A stretch of DNA of 64,000 nucleotides from Nonomuraea thailandensis (lineage in GTDB: Bacteria; Actinomycetota; Actinomycetes; Streptosporangiales; Streptosporangiaceae), in the NCBI RefSeq assembly GCF_024172165.1, contig NZ_JAMZEB010000002.1:9708501-9772500 (forward strand). The letters are read 5' to 3'. The notes beneath the pieces are model-generated. The model searched no databases. It worked only from the letters and a program-made list of their open reading frames with translations, and was not told the DNA's origin. A program made the position numbers and the translations under genes. Below, one piece after another: positions 46,099-53,874 of the stretch. The first letter of the stretch is position 1, and every line of letters begins with the position of its first letter.

Positions 46099-47518
46099 GG
46101 TTGCGTCCACGAGAGTGGTGTACGAGTTTGACCTGCTCACAGGCGTGGCGCCGTGAAATGGCGACGGCCATCGCGTGATCCTTCGAAGGCGCAAACCAAG
46201 ATCGAAGGAGACCACGTGATGGCCGCAGACAACAGTGTGACGCCCGAGCAATGGCTGGCGCAGCAGATCCAGACCGGTGACCCCGACTTGTTGCGATCCA
46301 TGGTGAAGACCATGGCCGAGACGTTGATGTCGGCCGAGGCCGACAACCTGTGCGGGGCTGGCTACGGCCAGCGCAGCGACGAGCGGACCAACCGGCGCAA
46401 CGGCTACCGCACCCGCGAGTGGGACACCCGCGCGGGCTCGATCGAGCTGGCCATCCCGAAGCTGCGCTCGGGCTCGTACTTCCCGGAGTGGCTGCTGGAA
46501 CGCCGGCGGCGGGCCGAGCAGGCGCTGATCAGCGTCGTGGCCACCAGCTACCTGCTCGGTGTCTCCACCCGGCGCGTGGACAAGCTGATCGAGCAGCTCG
46601 GTATCAAGCACATCTCCAAGAGCCAGGTCTCTCAGATGGCCAAGACGCTGGATGAGCAGGTCGAGGCGTTCCGCACCCGGGCACCCGATGCCGGCCCGTA
46701 CACCTTCGTCTGGCTGGACGCCCTGACCCAGAAGGTGCGCGAGGGCGGCCGCATCGTCAACGTGCACGTCCTAGTCGCCACCGGGGTGAACGCCGACGGC
46801 CGGCGCGAGATCCTCGGCCTGGACGTCACCAGCGCCGAGGACGGCGCGGGCTGGCTGGCGTTCCTGCGCGGCCTCGTCGCGCGCGGCCTGGCCGGTGTTC
46901 AGCTGGTCATTTCCGATTGTCACGCCGGGCTGGTGGCGGCGATCGGTGCCACGCTGGCGGGTGCGTCGTGGCAGCGGTGCCGCAGTCACTACCTGCGCAA
47001 CTTGCTGACCTGCGTGCACAAGTCGGCGCAGCCGTTCGTGGCCACCCTGGTGCGCACCCTGTTCGACCAGCCCGACGCCGTCTCGGTGCGCGCCCAGCAC
47101 GCCTGGGTCGTGCAAACGCTGGAGGCTAAGCATCCGGCCGCCGCCGAGCATCTCGACGCCGCACGCGAGGATCTGATCGCCTTCGCCGGCTTCCCGCGCG
47201 AGATCTGGCCGCAGATCTGGTCCAATAATCCGCAGGAACGGCTGAACAAAGAGATCCGCCGCCGCACCGACGTGGTCGGCATCTTCCCCGACCGGCCCTC
47301 CATCATCCGGCTGGTCGGCGCGGTGCTGGCCGAGCAGACCGACGAGTGGGTCGAAGCCCGCCGCTACATGGGCCTGGACATCCTGGCCAAGGCTCGCGTC
47401 CGGCTCATCGTCGACGACACACCGGCCCAGAACCCGCTTCCGCAGACACTTACGGCTTAACCTGCAGAAACAGGATCACGCGAAGATCGATTCATACACC
47501 ACGTCCGTGGACGTGACC
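46099..47518 (+). mobile_element. Complete IS256-family insertion sequence with 8-bp target duplication
   Basis: The element is 1420 bp. Its imperfect terminal repeats match at 19 of 24 positions: left GGTTGCGTCCACGAGAGTGG, right end read inward GGTCACGTCCACGGACGTGG. GTGCCTCG is directly duplicated at 46091-46098 and 47519-47526. One G at the left border makes the boundary ambiguous by one base. It contains one intact transposase gene. The neatly matching target copies indicate a recent insertion. Confidence 0.93.
46219..47460 (+). CDS. IS256-family transposase (Transposase_mut)
   Basis: This encodes 413 residues from ATG 46219, behind AAGGAG (46205-46210); GTG 46216 is the neighbour. The DDE core is visible: the first Asp in FVWLDALTQKV, the second in LVISDCHAGLV, and the Glu in NNPQERLNKEIRRRTDVVGIFPD. 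CRSHYLRNLL lies between them. The reading frame is intact, so the element is probably active or only recently silent. It moves the surrounding IS by a copy-out mechanism typical of the family. Confidence 0.96.
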   Translation: MAADNSVTPEQWLAQQIQTGDPDLLRSMVKTMAETLMSAEADNLCGAGYGQRSDERTNRRNGYRTREWDTRAGSIELAIPKLRSGSYFPEWLLERRRRAEQALISVVATSYLLGVSTRRVDKLIEQLGIKHISKSQVSQMAKTLDEQVEAFRTRAPDAGPYTFVWLDALTQKVREGGRIVNVHVLVATGVNADGRREILGLDVTSAEDGAGWLAFLRGLVARGLAGVQLVISDCHAGLVAAIGATLAGASWQRCRSHYLRNLLTCVHKSAQPFVATLVRTLFDQPDAVSVRAQHAWVVQTLEAKHPAAAEHLDAAREDLIAFAGFPREIWPQIWSNNPQERLNKEIRRRTDVVGIFPDRPSIIRLVGAVLAEQTDEWVEARRYMGLDILAKARVRLIVDDTPAQNPLPQTLTA

Positions 47519-47526
47519 GTGCCTCG

Positions 47527-47594
47527 GCATGGGCAGAGCGCGGTACGGCGGTGTGCCTGCGCATGGGCAGAGCGCGGTACGGCGGTGTGCTTGT
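47527..47594. repeat. 34-bp tandem repeat, right part of the array
   Basis: Two copies (47527-47560 and 47561-47594) of the unit GCATGGGCAGAGCGCGGTAC then GGCGGTGTGCCTGC. They are near-identical to 46065-46098 on the other side of the IS, so the element split a three-copy block. Confidence 0.9.
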
Positions 47595-47679
47595 GCACGG
47601 TGGAGCGTGGGTTTCGTGGTCATCCGCTTGTGGGCGCGTTGTGGTGATGGCGGGGCCGTGACGTCTGACGGTGAGTGGC

Positions 47680-48528
47680 TCACGGGATGACGATGGCTGA
47701 GGCCAGGCCGGCTACCACCGGGATGATGCCGAGTAGGACGAAGGCTGGGAGGAAGCACAGGCCCAAGGGGGCGACCGCCTTGACGCCGACGCTTCTTGCT
47801 GCGGCGACCGATGAAGCTCTGGATGCTTCTCTGGCGTCGTCGGCCAAGCGTGTGAGGACCTCGGCGACGGGGGCGCCGCTCTGGGCCGCTCGGCTCATGG
47901 CTCGGGACAGTTGGCCCATGGCGGGGTCCTTGGCGAGGGAGGCCCAGGTTGGGTCGGGGTCGGCACCGAGGCGGAGTTGGGTGCTCACCCATGACAGGCG
48001 TTCGCCCACCGGGCCGCCGATCGCGTTGGCGGCGATTTCTGTGGCGGCGCTCACCGGTCTGCCCGCGTGTAGGCAGGCGGTCATCAGGTCGGCGGCGAAG
48101 GGCAGGTCGGCGGCTATGCGGCGGCGGTCGAGATGCGGTTGGTGAAGTTCTCGTCTGTGGAGGAACAGGGCTGTTGCGGGGGTGATGAGGATGCCTGCCA
48201 TGGCTCCGGGGATGCCGCCGATCAGGAGGGCGGAGAGGAGGCCGGCTGCCGTGGCGGTGAGGGTTGTTCTGCGGGTGGGACGGTTCGGGCGGGGGTGGTC
48301 GCGGTGGGAGTGATGGGGAGCTTGGGTGGGTGAGGGATGGAGGGCTTGGGTGGGCGAAGGATGGAGGGGGACGGGGACGGGCTGGGGTGGGGATGGCTGG
48401 TGGTGTACGGGCTCATGGGGGGACGTCTTTTGTGTGTTCAGGCGGGTGAGGCGGTCTGCGGGTGTTCGGGGGGAGAGCCATAGCCAGGTCGACAGTGCGA
48501 CGCAGAGGGCGGAGAGGAGTTGGAGCAT
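47680..48528 (-). CDS. tadC: Tad pilus inner-membrane platform protein TadC
   Basis: This encodes 282 residues. One N-terminal helix (LLSALCVALSTWLWL) is followed by a His/Pro/Ser-rich linker with HPSPTQA repeated. The T2SF-type domain then has ADLPFAADLMTACLHAGRPV and the helices that end FLPAFVLLGIIPVVAGLASAIVI. TadB and TadC together form the membrane base that couples the TadA motor to pilus growth. It follows tadB with a 18-base gap on the same strand. The downstream pilin genes are now more than 2.4 kb away because of the repeat array and IS. Confidence 0.9.
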   Translation of the reverse strand: MLQLLSALCVALSTWLWLSPRTPADRLTRLNTQKTSPHEPVHHQPSPPQPVPVPLHPSPTQALHPSPTQAPHHSHRDHPRPNRPTRRTTLTATAAGLLSALLIGGIPGAMAGILITPATALFLHRRELHQPHLDRRRIAADLPFAADLMTACLHAGRPVSAATEIAANAIGGPVGERLSWVSTQLRLGADPDPTWASLAKDPAMGQLSRAMSRAAQSGAPVAEVLTRLADDAREASRASSVAAARSVGVKAVAPLGLCFLPAFVLLGIIPVVAGLASAIVIP

Positions 48529-48546
48529 CGGTGGGTCCGATCGGGG

Positions 48547-49269
48547 TCAGGCTTGGGCTCGGGCGGCCATGCGGGCGGTCCACCACAGGCCGCAGACGTC
48601 CAGGGTGATGCCGGCGATGAGGCACATGAGGCCGGGGAGGGTGCCGAAGAGGAAGGACAGGGGGTGCATGTTCAGGGCTGCGGCCATGAGGAGGCCGAGG
48701 GCCGGGAGCGCGGCGAGCATTCGGGCTGTGGTGCGTGGACCCGCCAGCTGTGCCGCGACGTCTTGGCGATGGGCTTGGGCTGCTCGTAACGTGTGCGCCA
48801 CCCGGTCGATCAGGGCGGCCAGGCCTGCGCCTGCCGTGGTGCTGACCTCCCAGCATGCTGCCAGGCGGCGTAGGCCCTCGCCTCCCTCTTGTGGGGCCGA
48901 TGTGGTCAGGGCTGCTGAGACGTCGCCGCCGTCCCGTGCTGCCGCGATGACCGGGCGCAGGAGGGCCGGATCTGGGAGGTCTACTGCTGTGATGGCTCTG
49001 GTCAGGGCGTCGCTCGGGGTGCGGCCGGCGGAGAGTTCCGCCGCGAGGGATTGGCACAGCTCGATCGACGCGCGTCGCCAGGCCTCGGCCCGGCGGGCGG
49101 GGGTGGGAGTGGCTGCGGGGTGGGTCAGGAGCTTGAGTACCGATGGCCATTGAGGGGTGGGGCGGGCCGAGGTCAGCAGTTTGGTCAGGCGGGTTGTGGC
49201 TGTGTTGGGGCCTGTCCACAGCCAGACGGCGCAGGCTGTGGACAACGCGGCTATGAGGGCGCTGGTCAT
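48547..49269 (-). CDS. tadB: Tad pilus inner-membrane platform protein TadB
   Basis: This encodes 240 residues. The T2SF domain is seen in ELCQSLAAELSAGRTPSDALTRAI and the three-helix block RMLAALPALGLLMAAALNM and LFGTLPGLMCLIAGITLDVCGL. The N-terminus has a membrane helix (ALIAALSTACAVWLW). It sits between tadA and tadC, separated from tadA by 189 bases without any gene and from tadC by 18 bases. It corresponds to Rv3658c in M. tuberculosis by position. Confidence 0.9.
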   Translation of the reverse strand: MTSALIAALSTACAVWLWTGPNTATTRLTKLLTSARPTPQWPSVLKLLTHPAATPTPARRAEAWRRASIELCQSLAAELSAGRTPSDALTRAITAVDLPDPALLRPVIAAARDGGDVSAALTTSAPQEGGEGLRRLAACWEVSTTAGAGLAALIDRVAHTLRAAQAHRQDVAAQLAGPRTTARMLAALPALGLLMAAALNMHPLSFLFGTLPGLMCLIAGITLDVCGLWWTARMAARAQA

Positions 49270-49458
49270 CGTGCTCTTTCGTCCCGAATGGGGATGGCTC
49301 GATCCACGCTTGGTCGGACCCGCGACAGCTTGTCTGGGGCGTGGATGGTTCGTTCGTTGACAGGACGGGGCTGAGACTGCGGTCGTTTGCCCGCGGACTG
49401 TGGTGGCTTGTCGGTTCTGTGGTTGTCGGGTGTGGAGGTTCAGCTCGGGGGCGGTTTG

Positions 49459-50823
49459 TTAGGGGCGGGCTCGCTGGGCCAGGGCGTCGTAGCCGGGGCC
49501 GGTTCGGGTGCGGCCTTGGGCGTCGAAGGTCAGGGCGGGGACCGACTCGACGAAGCCGGTCGGCGTTCTGGACAGCAGGCAGATCTCGGCTACGCGTCTT
49601 CGGCCGTCCGGGCGGCCTCGCGTCAGATGGATGACCGCGTCGAGGGCTGCCGCCAGTTGGCTGTGTACGGCCTCCCTGGTCAGGCCCGCGGCGCAGCCGA
49701 GCGCCTCCAGGCGTGGGGGGACGTCGGCCGCCGTGTTCGCGTGCAGGGTGCCGCAGCCGCCCTCGTGGCCGGTGTTCAGGGCGGCCAGGAGGTCGACTAC
49801 TTCGGCTCCGCGTACCTCTCCGACCACCAGGCGGTCCGGGCGCATTCTGAGCGCCTGGCGTACCAGGTCGCGCAGGCCTACCCCGCCGGCGCCCTCCAGG
49901 TTGGCCGGGCGGGTTTCCAGGCGGACCACATGGGGGTGGAGGGGGCGGAGCTCGGCTGAGTCCTCCACCAGCAGGAGGCGGTCGCCTGGATCTGCCAGGG
50001 AGAGGAGGGCTGACAGGAGGGTGGTCTTGCCCGTGCCTGTGCCGCCTGTGACGAGGAAGGCGAGCCTGGCGGTGACCATGGCGGTGAGCACCGGGATCGC
50101 GGGTTGGGCGATCGTGCCTGCTGTGACGAGGTCCTGCAGGGTGAAGGCGCGGCGGGGTGGGAGGCGCAGGGAGATGGAGGTGCCGCCGGACGCTATCGGG
50201 GGGAGTACGGCGTGGAGGCGGACGCCGCCGGGGAGGCGGGCGTCCACGTACGGGGACGCGTCGTCGAGGCGCCGGCCTGCGGCGGTTGCGAGGCGTTGGG
50301 CCAGTCTGCGGACGGAGCCGTCGTCGGTGAAGGTGACGGGAGTGCGGCGTAGGCCGGCGCCGTCGTCGATCCAGACCTCGCGGGGGCCGTTGACCAGGAC
50401 GTCTGTAACGTCCGGGCGGGCCAGGAGGGGCTCCAGAGGGCCTGCGCCGATGAGGTCGGCGCAGAGGGCCCGGGCTATGGCGAGGATTTCCGCGTCGCCG
50501 TAGACGGATTTCTCCGCTCTCAGGGCCAGGGCTACTTGGGCTGGGGTGGGTTCGACGCCTGTTCTGGCCAGGCGGACGCGTACCGCTTCCACGAGCTCGG
50601 GGGAGGCTGGAGCGGTCGGCGGCTGCGCGGATGGCGGGTTCGTACGCTTCGGGGGGTCCTTCTGTTGTGGTGGATGGTGGGGCATTTGAGGGCGGCGGTA
50701 TGCCTCCGGTTCGTGTCGAGGGCCCGGTCGGTTTCGGGGGGACGGTGAGCCCGGGGTCGACCAGGTTTGTGGCGCCTCGGTGGATCGGGGGTGTGGGGGC
50801 TGGGTGGTGGGGGCGGGGGTCAT
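49459..50823 (-). CDS. tadA: Tad pilus secretion ATPase TadA/CpaF
   Basis: This encodes 454 residues. ATG 50823 overlaps the tadZ stop (ATGA), so the two are coupled. After a Pro-rich N-terminus (about 90 residues), the CpaF-type N-domain is present (IGAGPLEPLLARPDVTDVLVNG). The hexameric ATPase core follows: Walker A VTGGTGTGKTTLLSALL, Asp box LLLVEDSAELRPLHP, Walker B MRPDRLVVGEVRG, and His box GHEGGCGTLHANTAAD. It powers Flp pilus assembly at the cytoplasmic face. It corresponds to Rv3659c. Confidence 0.94.
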   Translation of the reverse strand: MTPAPTTQPPHPRSTEAPQTWSTPGSPSPRNRPGPRHEPEAYRRPQMPHHPPQQKDPPKRTNPPSAQPPTAPASPELVEAVRVRLARTGVEPTPAQVALALRAEKSVYGDAEILAIARALCADLIGAGPLEPLLARPDVTDVLVNGPREVWIDDGAGLRRTPVTFTDDGSVRRLAQRLATAAGRRLDDASPYVDARLPGGVRLHAVLPPIASGGTSISLRLPPRRAFTLQDLVTAGTIAQPAIPVLTAMVTARLAFLVTGGTGTGKTTLLSALLSLADPGDRLLLVEDSAELRPLHPHVVRLETRPANLEGAGGVGLRDLVRQALRMRPDRLVVGEVRGAEVVDLLAALNTGHEGGCGTLHANTAADVPPRLEALGCAAGLTREAVHSQLAAALDAVIHLTRGRPDGRRRVAEICLLSRTPTGFVESVPALTFDAQGRTRTGPGYDALAQRARP

Positions 50824-51863
50824 GCGGCTGGGAGGAGGTCGCGGAGGAGAGAGGTGCACAGGGCGCCCAGGACGGTGCGGGGACCGAGTCTAGGGAGCTC
50901 GCCCCGGTTGAGGGTGGCGGTGAGTCTGGGCTGGTCGGGGAGGGTGCCGGCGGAGGGGATGCCCAGGGCCGTCATGGCCGTGTCGTCGTCCAGGATGCCC
51001 GGGCGGAGGATCGCGCGGATGTCGGCTGTGTGGTCGCGCAGGTCCGAGAGGACCTGAACGGCGGAGAGGATGCCGCGCACGTCTGCGGTCGCGATCAGGA
51101 GGGTGGAGGTGGCTCTGGTCAGGGCCTCTATCGCTGATGGGTCGAGATGCCTCGGGAGGTCGACGACCACCAGGTCGAAGCCGCGGGTGCCCGCTTCGAG
51201 GACCGAGCGCATGGCCTGGGGCGGGATCGCGTCGACCTCGCCTCTGTGGAAGGAGAGGACTGCCAGGTCTCCAAACGCGGGGAGGGCCGCCTGCAGCGCG
51301 CTGGAGTTGATCCTGCCTTCTCTGGCCACCAGATCTGCCCAGCGGGCGCCTGTCGCCTCCTCGTGGCCCAGCAAGGCGTCTATGCCTCCGCCCAGCGGGT
51401 CGGCGTCCACGAGGAGGGTGCGGAGGTGGTCGGTCGAGGCTCGCAGGGCCAGGCAGGCGGCGAGGACGCTCGCGCCTGCGCCGCCTCGGCCGCCTACCAG
51501 GCAGATCACGACGCCTGAGCGGGGGTCGGGGTCCATGGCGTCGGCGAGTCTGTCGACCAGGTCGCGTTCGTTGTTGGGGAGGGTCATGACGGATTGGGCC
51601 CCTACTGCTACGCATTTTCGCCAGGTGTCGGGGTCTTCTGTGTCGCGGGTTACGAGGAGGACCTGGTCTCGGGGTGGGGGTGAGGTGGCCGCCATCGGGT
51701 CTGCCTGGTCGGCGCCTATGGCGATGAGCGGGGCGAGGTTCCAGAAGGGACGGGCGTGGGTGGGGGTTTGGGCCACGTCGAGTTGGGCGCCGGCTGCGGC
51801 TGCTATGCGGACGAGGTCGTCGAGGAGGGCTGGGTCCTCGGTGATGACCAAGGGGCGGTGCAT
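50820..51863 (-). CDS. tadZ: TadZ/Ssd-like ParA-family protein
   Basis: This encodes 347 residues. ATG 51863 follows GGAGG at 6 bases. A degenerate receiver-like N-terminus precedes the ATPase core: LVGGRGGAGASVLAACLAL (deviant Walker A), LLVDADPLGGGIDALLG and FDLVVVDLPRHLD. TadZ sets the site of the pilus, and in mycobacteria the same gene (ssd, Rv3660c) is a septum-site determinant. It heads the tadZ-tadA-tadB-tadC unit. The frame continues open upstream for 350 codons of Pro-rich sequence, but that stretch is repeat DNA and is not part of the gene. Confidence 0.92.
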   Translation of the reverse strand: MHRPLVITEDPALLDDLVRIAAAAGAQLDVAQTPTHARPFWNLAPLIAIGADQADPMAATSPPPRDQVLLVTRDTEDPDTWRKCVAVGAQSVMTLPNNERDLVDRLADAMDPDPRSGVVICLVGGRGGAGASVLAACLALRASTDHLRTLLVDADPLGGGIDALLGHEEATGARWADLVAREGRINSSALQAALPAFGDLAVLSFHRGEVDAIPPQAMRSVLEAGTRGFDLVVVDLPRHLDPSAIEALTRATSTLLIATADVRGILSAVQVLSDLRDHTADIRAILRPGILDDDTAMTALGIPSAGTLPDQPRLTATLNRGELPRLGPRTVLGALCTSLLRDLLPAA

Positions 51864-53280
51864 GTCGGCCTCCGTGGTGGTGGGTTGGGCGTCCTGCGCG
51901 AGGCGGGGTGGAGGTCGAGTTTGCTGGAGGTGGCGGTTGGGAGGATGAGCCGAATGGGGTTCTGGGGATAAGGGTGCGTGCGGGGGCTGGGGTTGTGGAT
52001 AACGCCGTGATGGGGGCCTTGGCTGGTGCCAGTGCAGGTGCAACGGCGCGGGTGAAGGACGCACGAGCAGGGCTGGGTTCAGGCGCAGGAGTGTGAGCGC
52101 AGGATGGGGCGCGGGGGCCGGTGGGGGCGCAGGGTCCGGCCGGGGCGCAGGGGTCCGGGGCGTGGGGTCCCGCCGGGGCGTGGGGTCCAGCCGGGGTGTG
52201 AGGCGCTGGGCTGCGGGGCCGCGAGGCTCGGGAGGATTGGCGGGAACAAGGCGCGGGCTGGGGGCGAAAGGTGCGGCGGACGCGTGTGGGTTGCAGGACA
52301 TGTCGGGGCGGGACGCAGGCGTGGCGCGGGCCCAGGGCACGAGCCCACGGCGCAGGCGCCGTCGGGCCGCGGGCGGGATGGGAAAGCATGGAGCGCGAGG
52401 GCGGAGGGGCGGAGGGGCGGAGAGGGATGCGCACCGGGGTGCGCAGGCGCGCGAGCCGAGCGAGGAAGGGCGCGGGCCCGACGCGGAGGTGCGCGGACCG
52501 GATGAGGAAGGGCGCGGACCGCGTGGAGAAGGGGGGCGGGAGGGACGCGCACTGGGTGGGGAGGACGCGGGCCGGGCGGAGAGGCGCGAGCAAGCGCGGG
52601 CGTCAGCACCGGGCTGGGGGCTGGGTGTGGAGGGATCGGGGAGCCTGGCGCGAATGGGCGCGGGGCTGGCGTGGAGGTACAAGGGGCGAAAGGCGCGGAG
52701 CAACATGCGGAGGGCGGGACGCGGGCGGACGTGTGTGTGTTGCAGGGCGTGGCGGGGGCAGAACGCGGGCGCGGTACGGCCCGGTGCGCGGCGGAGCGTC
52801 GGAGGCGCAGGGGCGGGGCGCGGGGCAGAGCGGCCGGAAACCTGGCGCGGAGGAGCGCGGGCCAGGCATGGAGGTGCATGCCGCCAGGGGCACAGGCTCG
52901 AGCTAAAGGAAGGCACGGCTCAGGGGCGTGGAAGCGCGAGCCCGAAACTCGGGTGCGGAGAGGCAAGCGTGGAGGGACGACGCAGAGGGGGGTCAGCGCA
53001 GGAACCAGCGCGGGAGGAGGGACCAGCGCGGGAGCGGCAGCGCACGAGAGGCAGTGCGGGAGGCCAGCGCGGAGGCAGCGCGGGAGGCCAGCGCGGAGGC
53101 AGTACGGGGCAACCAGCGCGGGAGGCGGTGCGAGAGGAGGGACCAGGGCGGGAGCGGCAACGCACGAGAGGCAGCGCGGGAACCAGCGCGGATGGCACAC
53201 CCGTACGTCGATCGGCCGCCCCAGCGCCAGAAACACCCCAGCACCCAACGACCGATGGGACGAGGCAGGCGGGAAGAGGG
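51864..53280. other. 1.4-kb purine-rich repeat region upstream of tadZ
   Basis: No gene is supported. The + strand is very G-rich with few stop codons on either strand, so open frames occur in all directions and their products are Pro/Ala/Arg-rich. A diverged segment at about 52240-52330 recurs at about 52685-52790 (both with GGGGCGAAAGG, then GCGGACG, then GTTGCAGG). Shorter 18-21 bp GGGGCGTGGGGTCC repeats lie at 52110-52200. The tadZ promoter must lie near its right or left edge. Confidence 0.6.
53015..53181. repeat. 47-bp direct repeat with 120-bp period
   Basis: The block GAGGAGGGACCAGCGCGGGA, continuing through GCACGAGAGGCAGTGCGGGA, at 53015-53061 returns at 53135-53181 with four mismatches. 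Between them lie two shorter copies of a 24-bp GCGGGAGGCCAGCGCGGAGGCA unit. Confidence 0.8.
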
Positions 53281-53291
53281 CCGGAAAAGGG

Positions 53292-53324
53292 GCGACCCCC
53301 GCCGGGGGGGAGAGCGGGGGTCGC
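53292..53324 (-). terminator. Strong leftward terminator hairpin
   Basis: A perfect 11-bp stem (53292-53302 with 53314-53324, arm GCGACCCCCGC) is followed on the minus strand by CCCTTTTCC, so it reads as an intrinsic terminator for leftward transcription. No coding gene ends just upstream on that strand, so the transcript it ends is unidentified. Confidence 0.7.
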
Positions 53325-53330
53325 CTGATC

Positions 53331-53360
53331 GGTCCGGCTCCGGGGGGGTAGAGCCGGTCC
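53331..53360. terminator. Second hairpin beside it
   Basis: A 10-bp stem with one mismatch (53331-53340 with 53351-53360) around a G-rich loop stands 6 bases from the first. The two in series would insulate the repeat region from the DNA to the right. Confidence 0.55.
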
Positions 53361-53824
53361 CGTTTCAGAAGAAAGCTTTCATCACTACACCGGAGCCTGG
53401 CAAGAGACTCGCAAAGCTATCCCCCGCAAGGTCGCTCCAGTTTCGGGCGATACCACCGTATGCTGCCCGATCCACTCGAGTTTCGTCGAGCAGCAATCTC
53501 GCATTTTCGCCAAGTTTTTTCGCCACCCGATAACGATCACATAAAGCTGATCACAGAGAGTGATCATCACGGCTTGGTAACCGACCCCGCCGACCCGCCT
53601 GTCCCCCGATACCCCACACACCGGCCCACGGTCGGGTAAAGGTCTTGGTCCGAGGGGTTCCCATCAGGGCGGATCCGTCGTAGAAAGGTGTCACGGACCT
53701 CTTGTCCGGGTGCGTCAGCCGGGCACCCACGCGCGACCAGCCGCGGGAGGCGCGTCGTGACGGGCTTGTCCCGCTCCGACGGATTGAGGTGCACGCTTGG
53801 TAACCCGGTGTCACGCACCGGCGG
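53361..53824. other. Gene-poor stretch between double hairpin and the Fic-like gene
   Basis: The 464 bases have normal base composition and contain several short stems, but no gene with family support. A leftward 78- or 89-codon frame exists but has no recognisable product. The leftward terminator at 53292 makes a non-coding RNA transcribed from here possible; no known riboswitch or RNA family could be matched by eye. Confidence 0.45.
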
Positions 53825-53850
53825 ACGGCGTCTCATGACTGAGACGCCGT
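53825..53850. terminator. Terminator after the Fic-like gene
   Basis: A perfect 10-bp stem (53825-53834 with 53841-53850, arm ACGGCGTCTC) with a 6-base loop lies 24 bases beyond the stop of the leftward gene ending at 53875. Confidence 0.75.
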
Positions 53851-53874
53851 CAGCTATGTCAACCGGGCCAGGAG

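Noticed and set aside
45847..47594. CRISPR array
   Set aside because: The repeats are directly adjacent with no unique spacers, they vary in length (34 against 45-49 bp), and no cas gene is in the window.
50820..52916. TadZ with a 350-residue Pro-rich N-terminal extension
   Set aside because: The frame is open only because the purine-biased repeat DNA has few stops. ATG 51863 has a GGAGG site and begins exactly where the family begins.
52079..53328. Large genes on both strands in the G-rich island
   Set aside because: Open frames exist in all directions with Arg/Ala/Gly or Pro-rich products, no ribosome-binding sites of note and no domain; the sequence is repetitive.
53361..53860. A c-di-AMP (ydaO) or other known riboswitch
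   Set aside because: Several stems exist but I could not match the conserved core by eye, and no typical target gene lies downstream.
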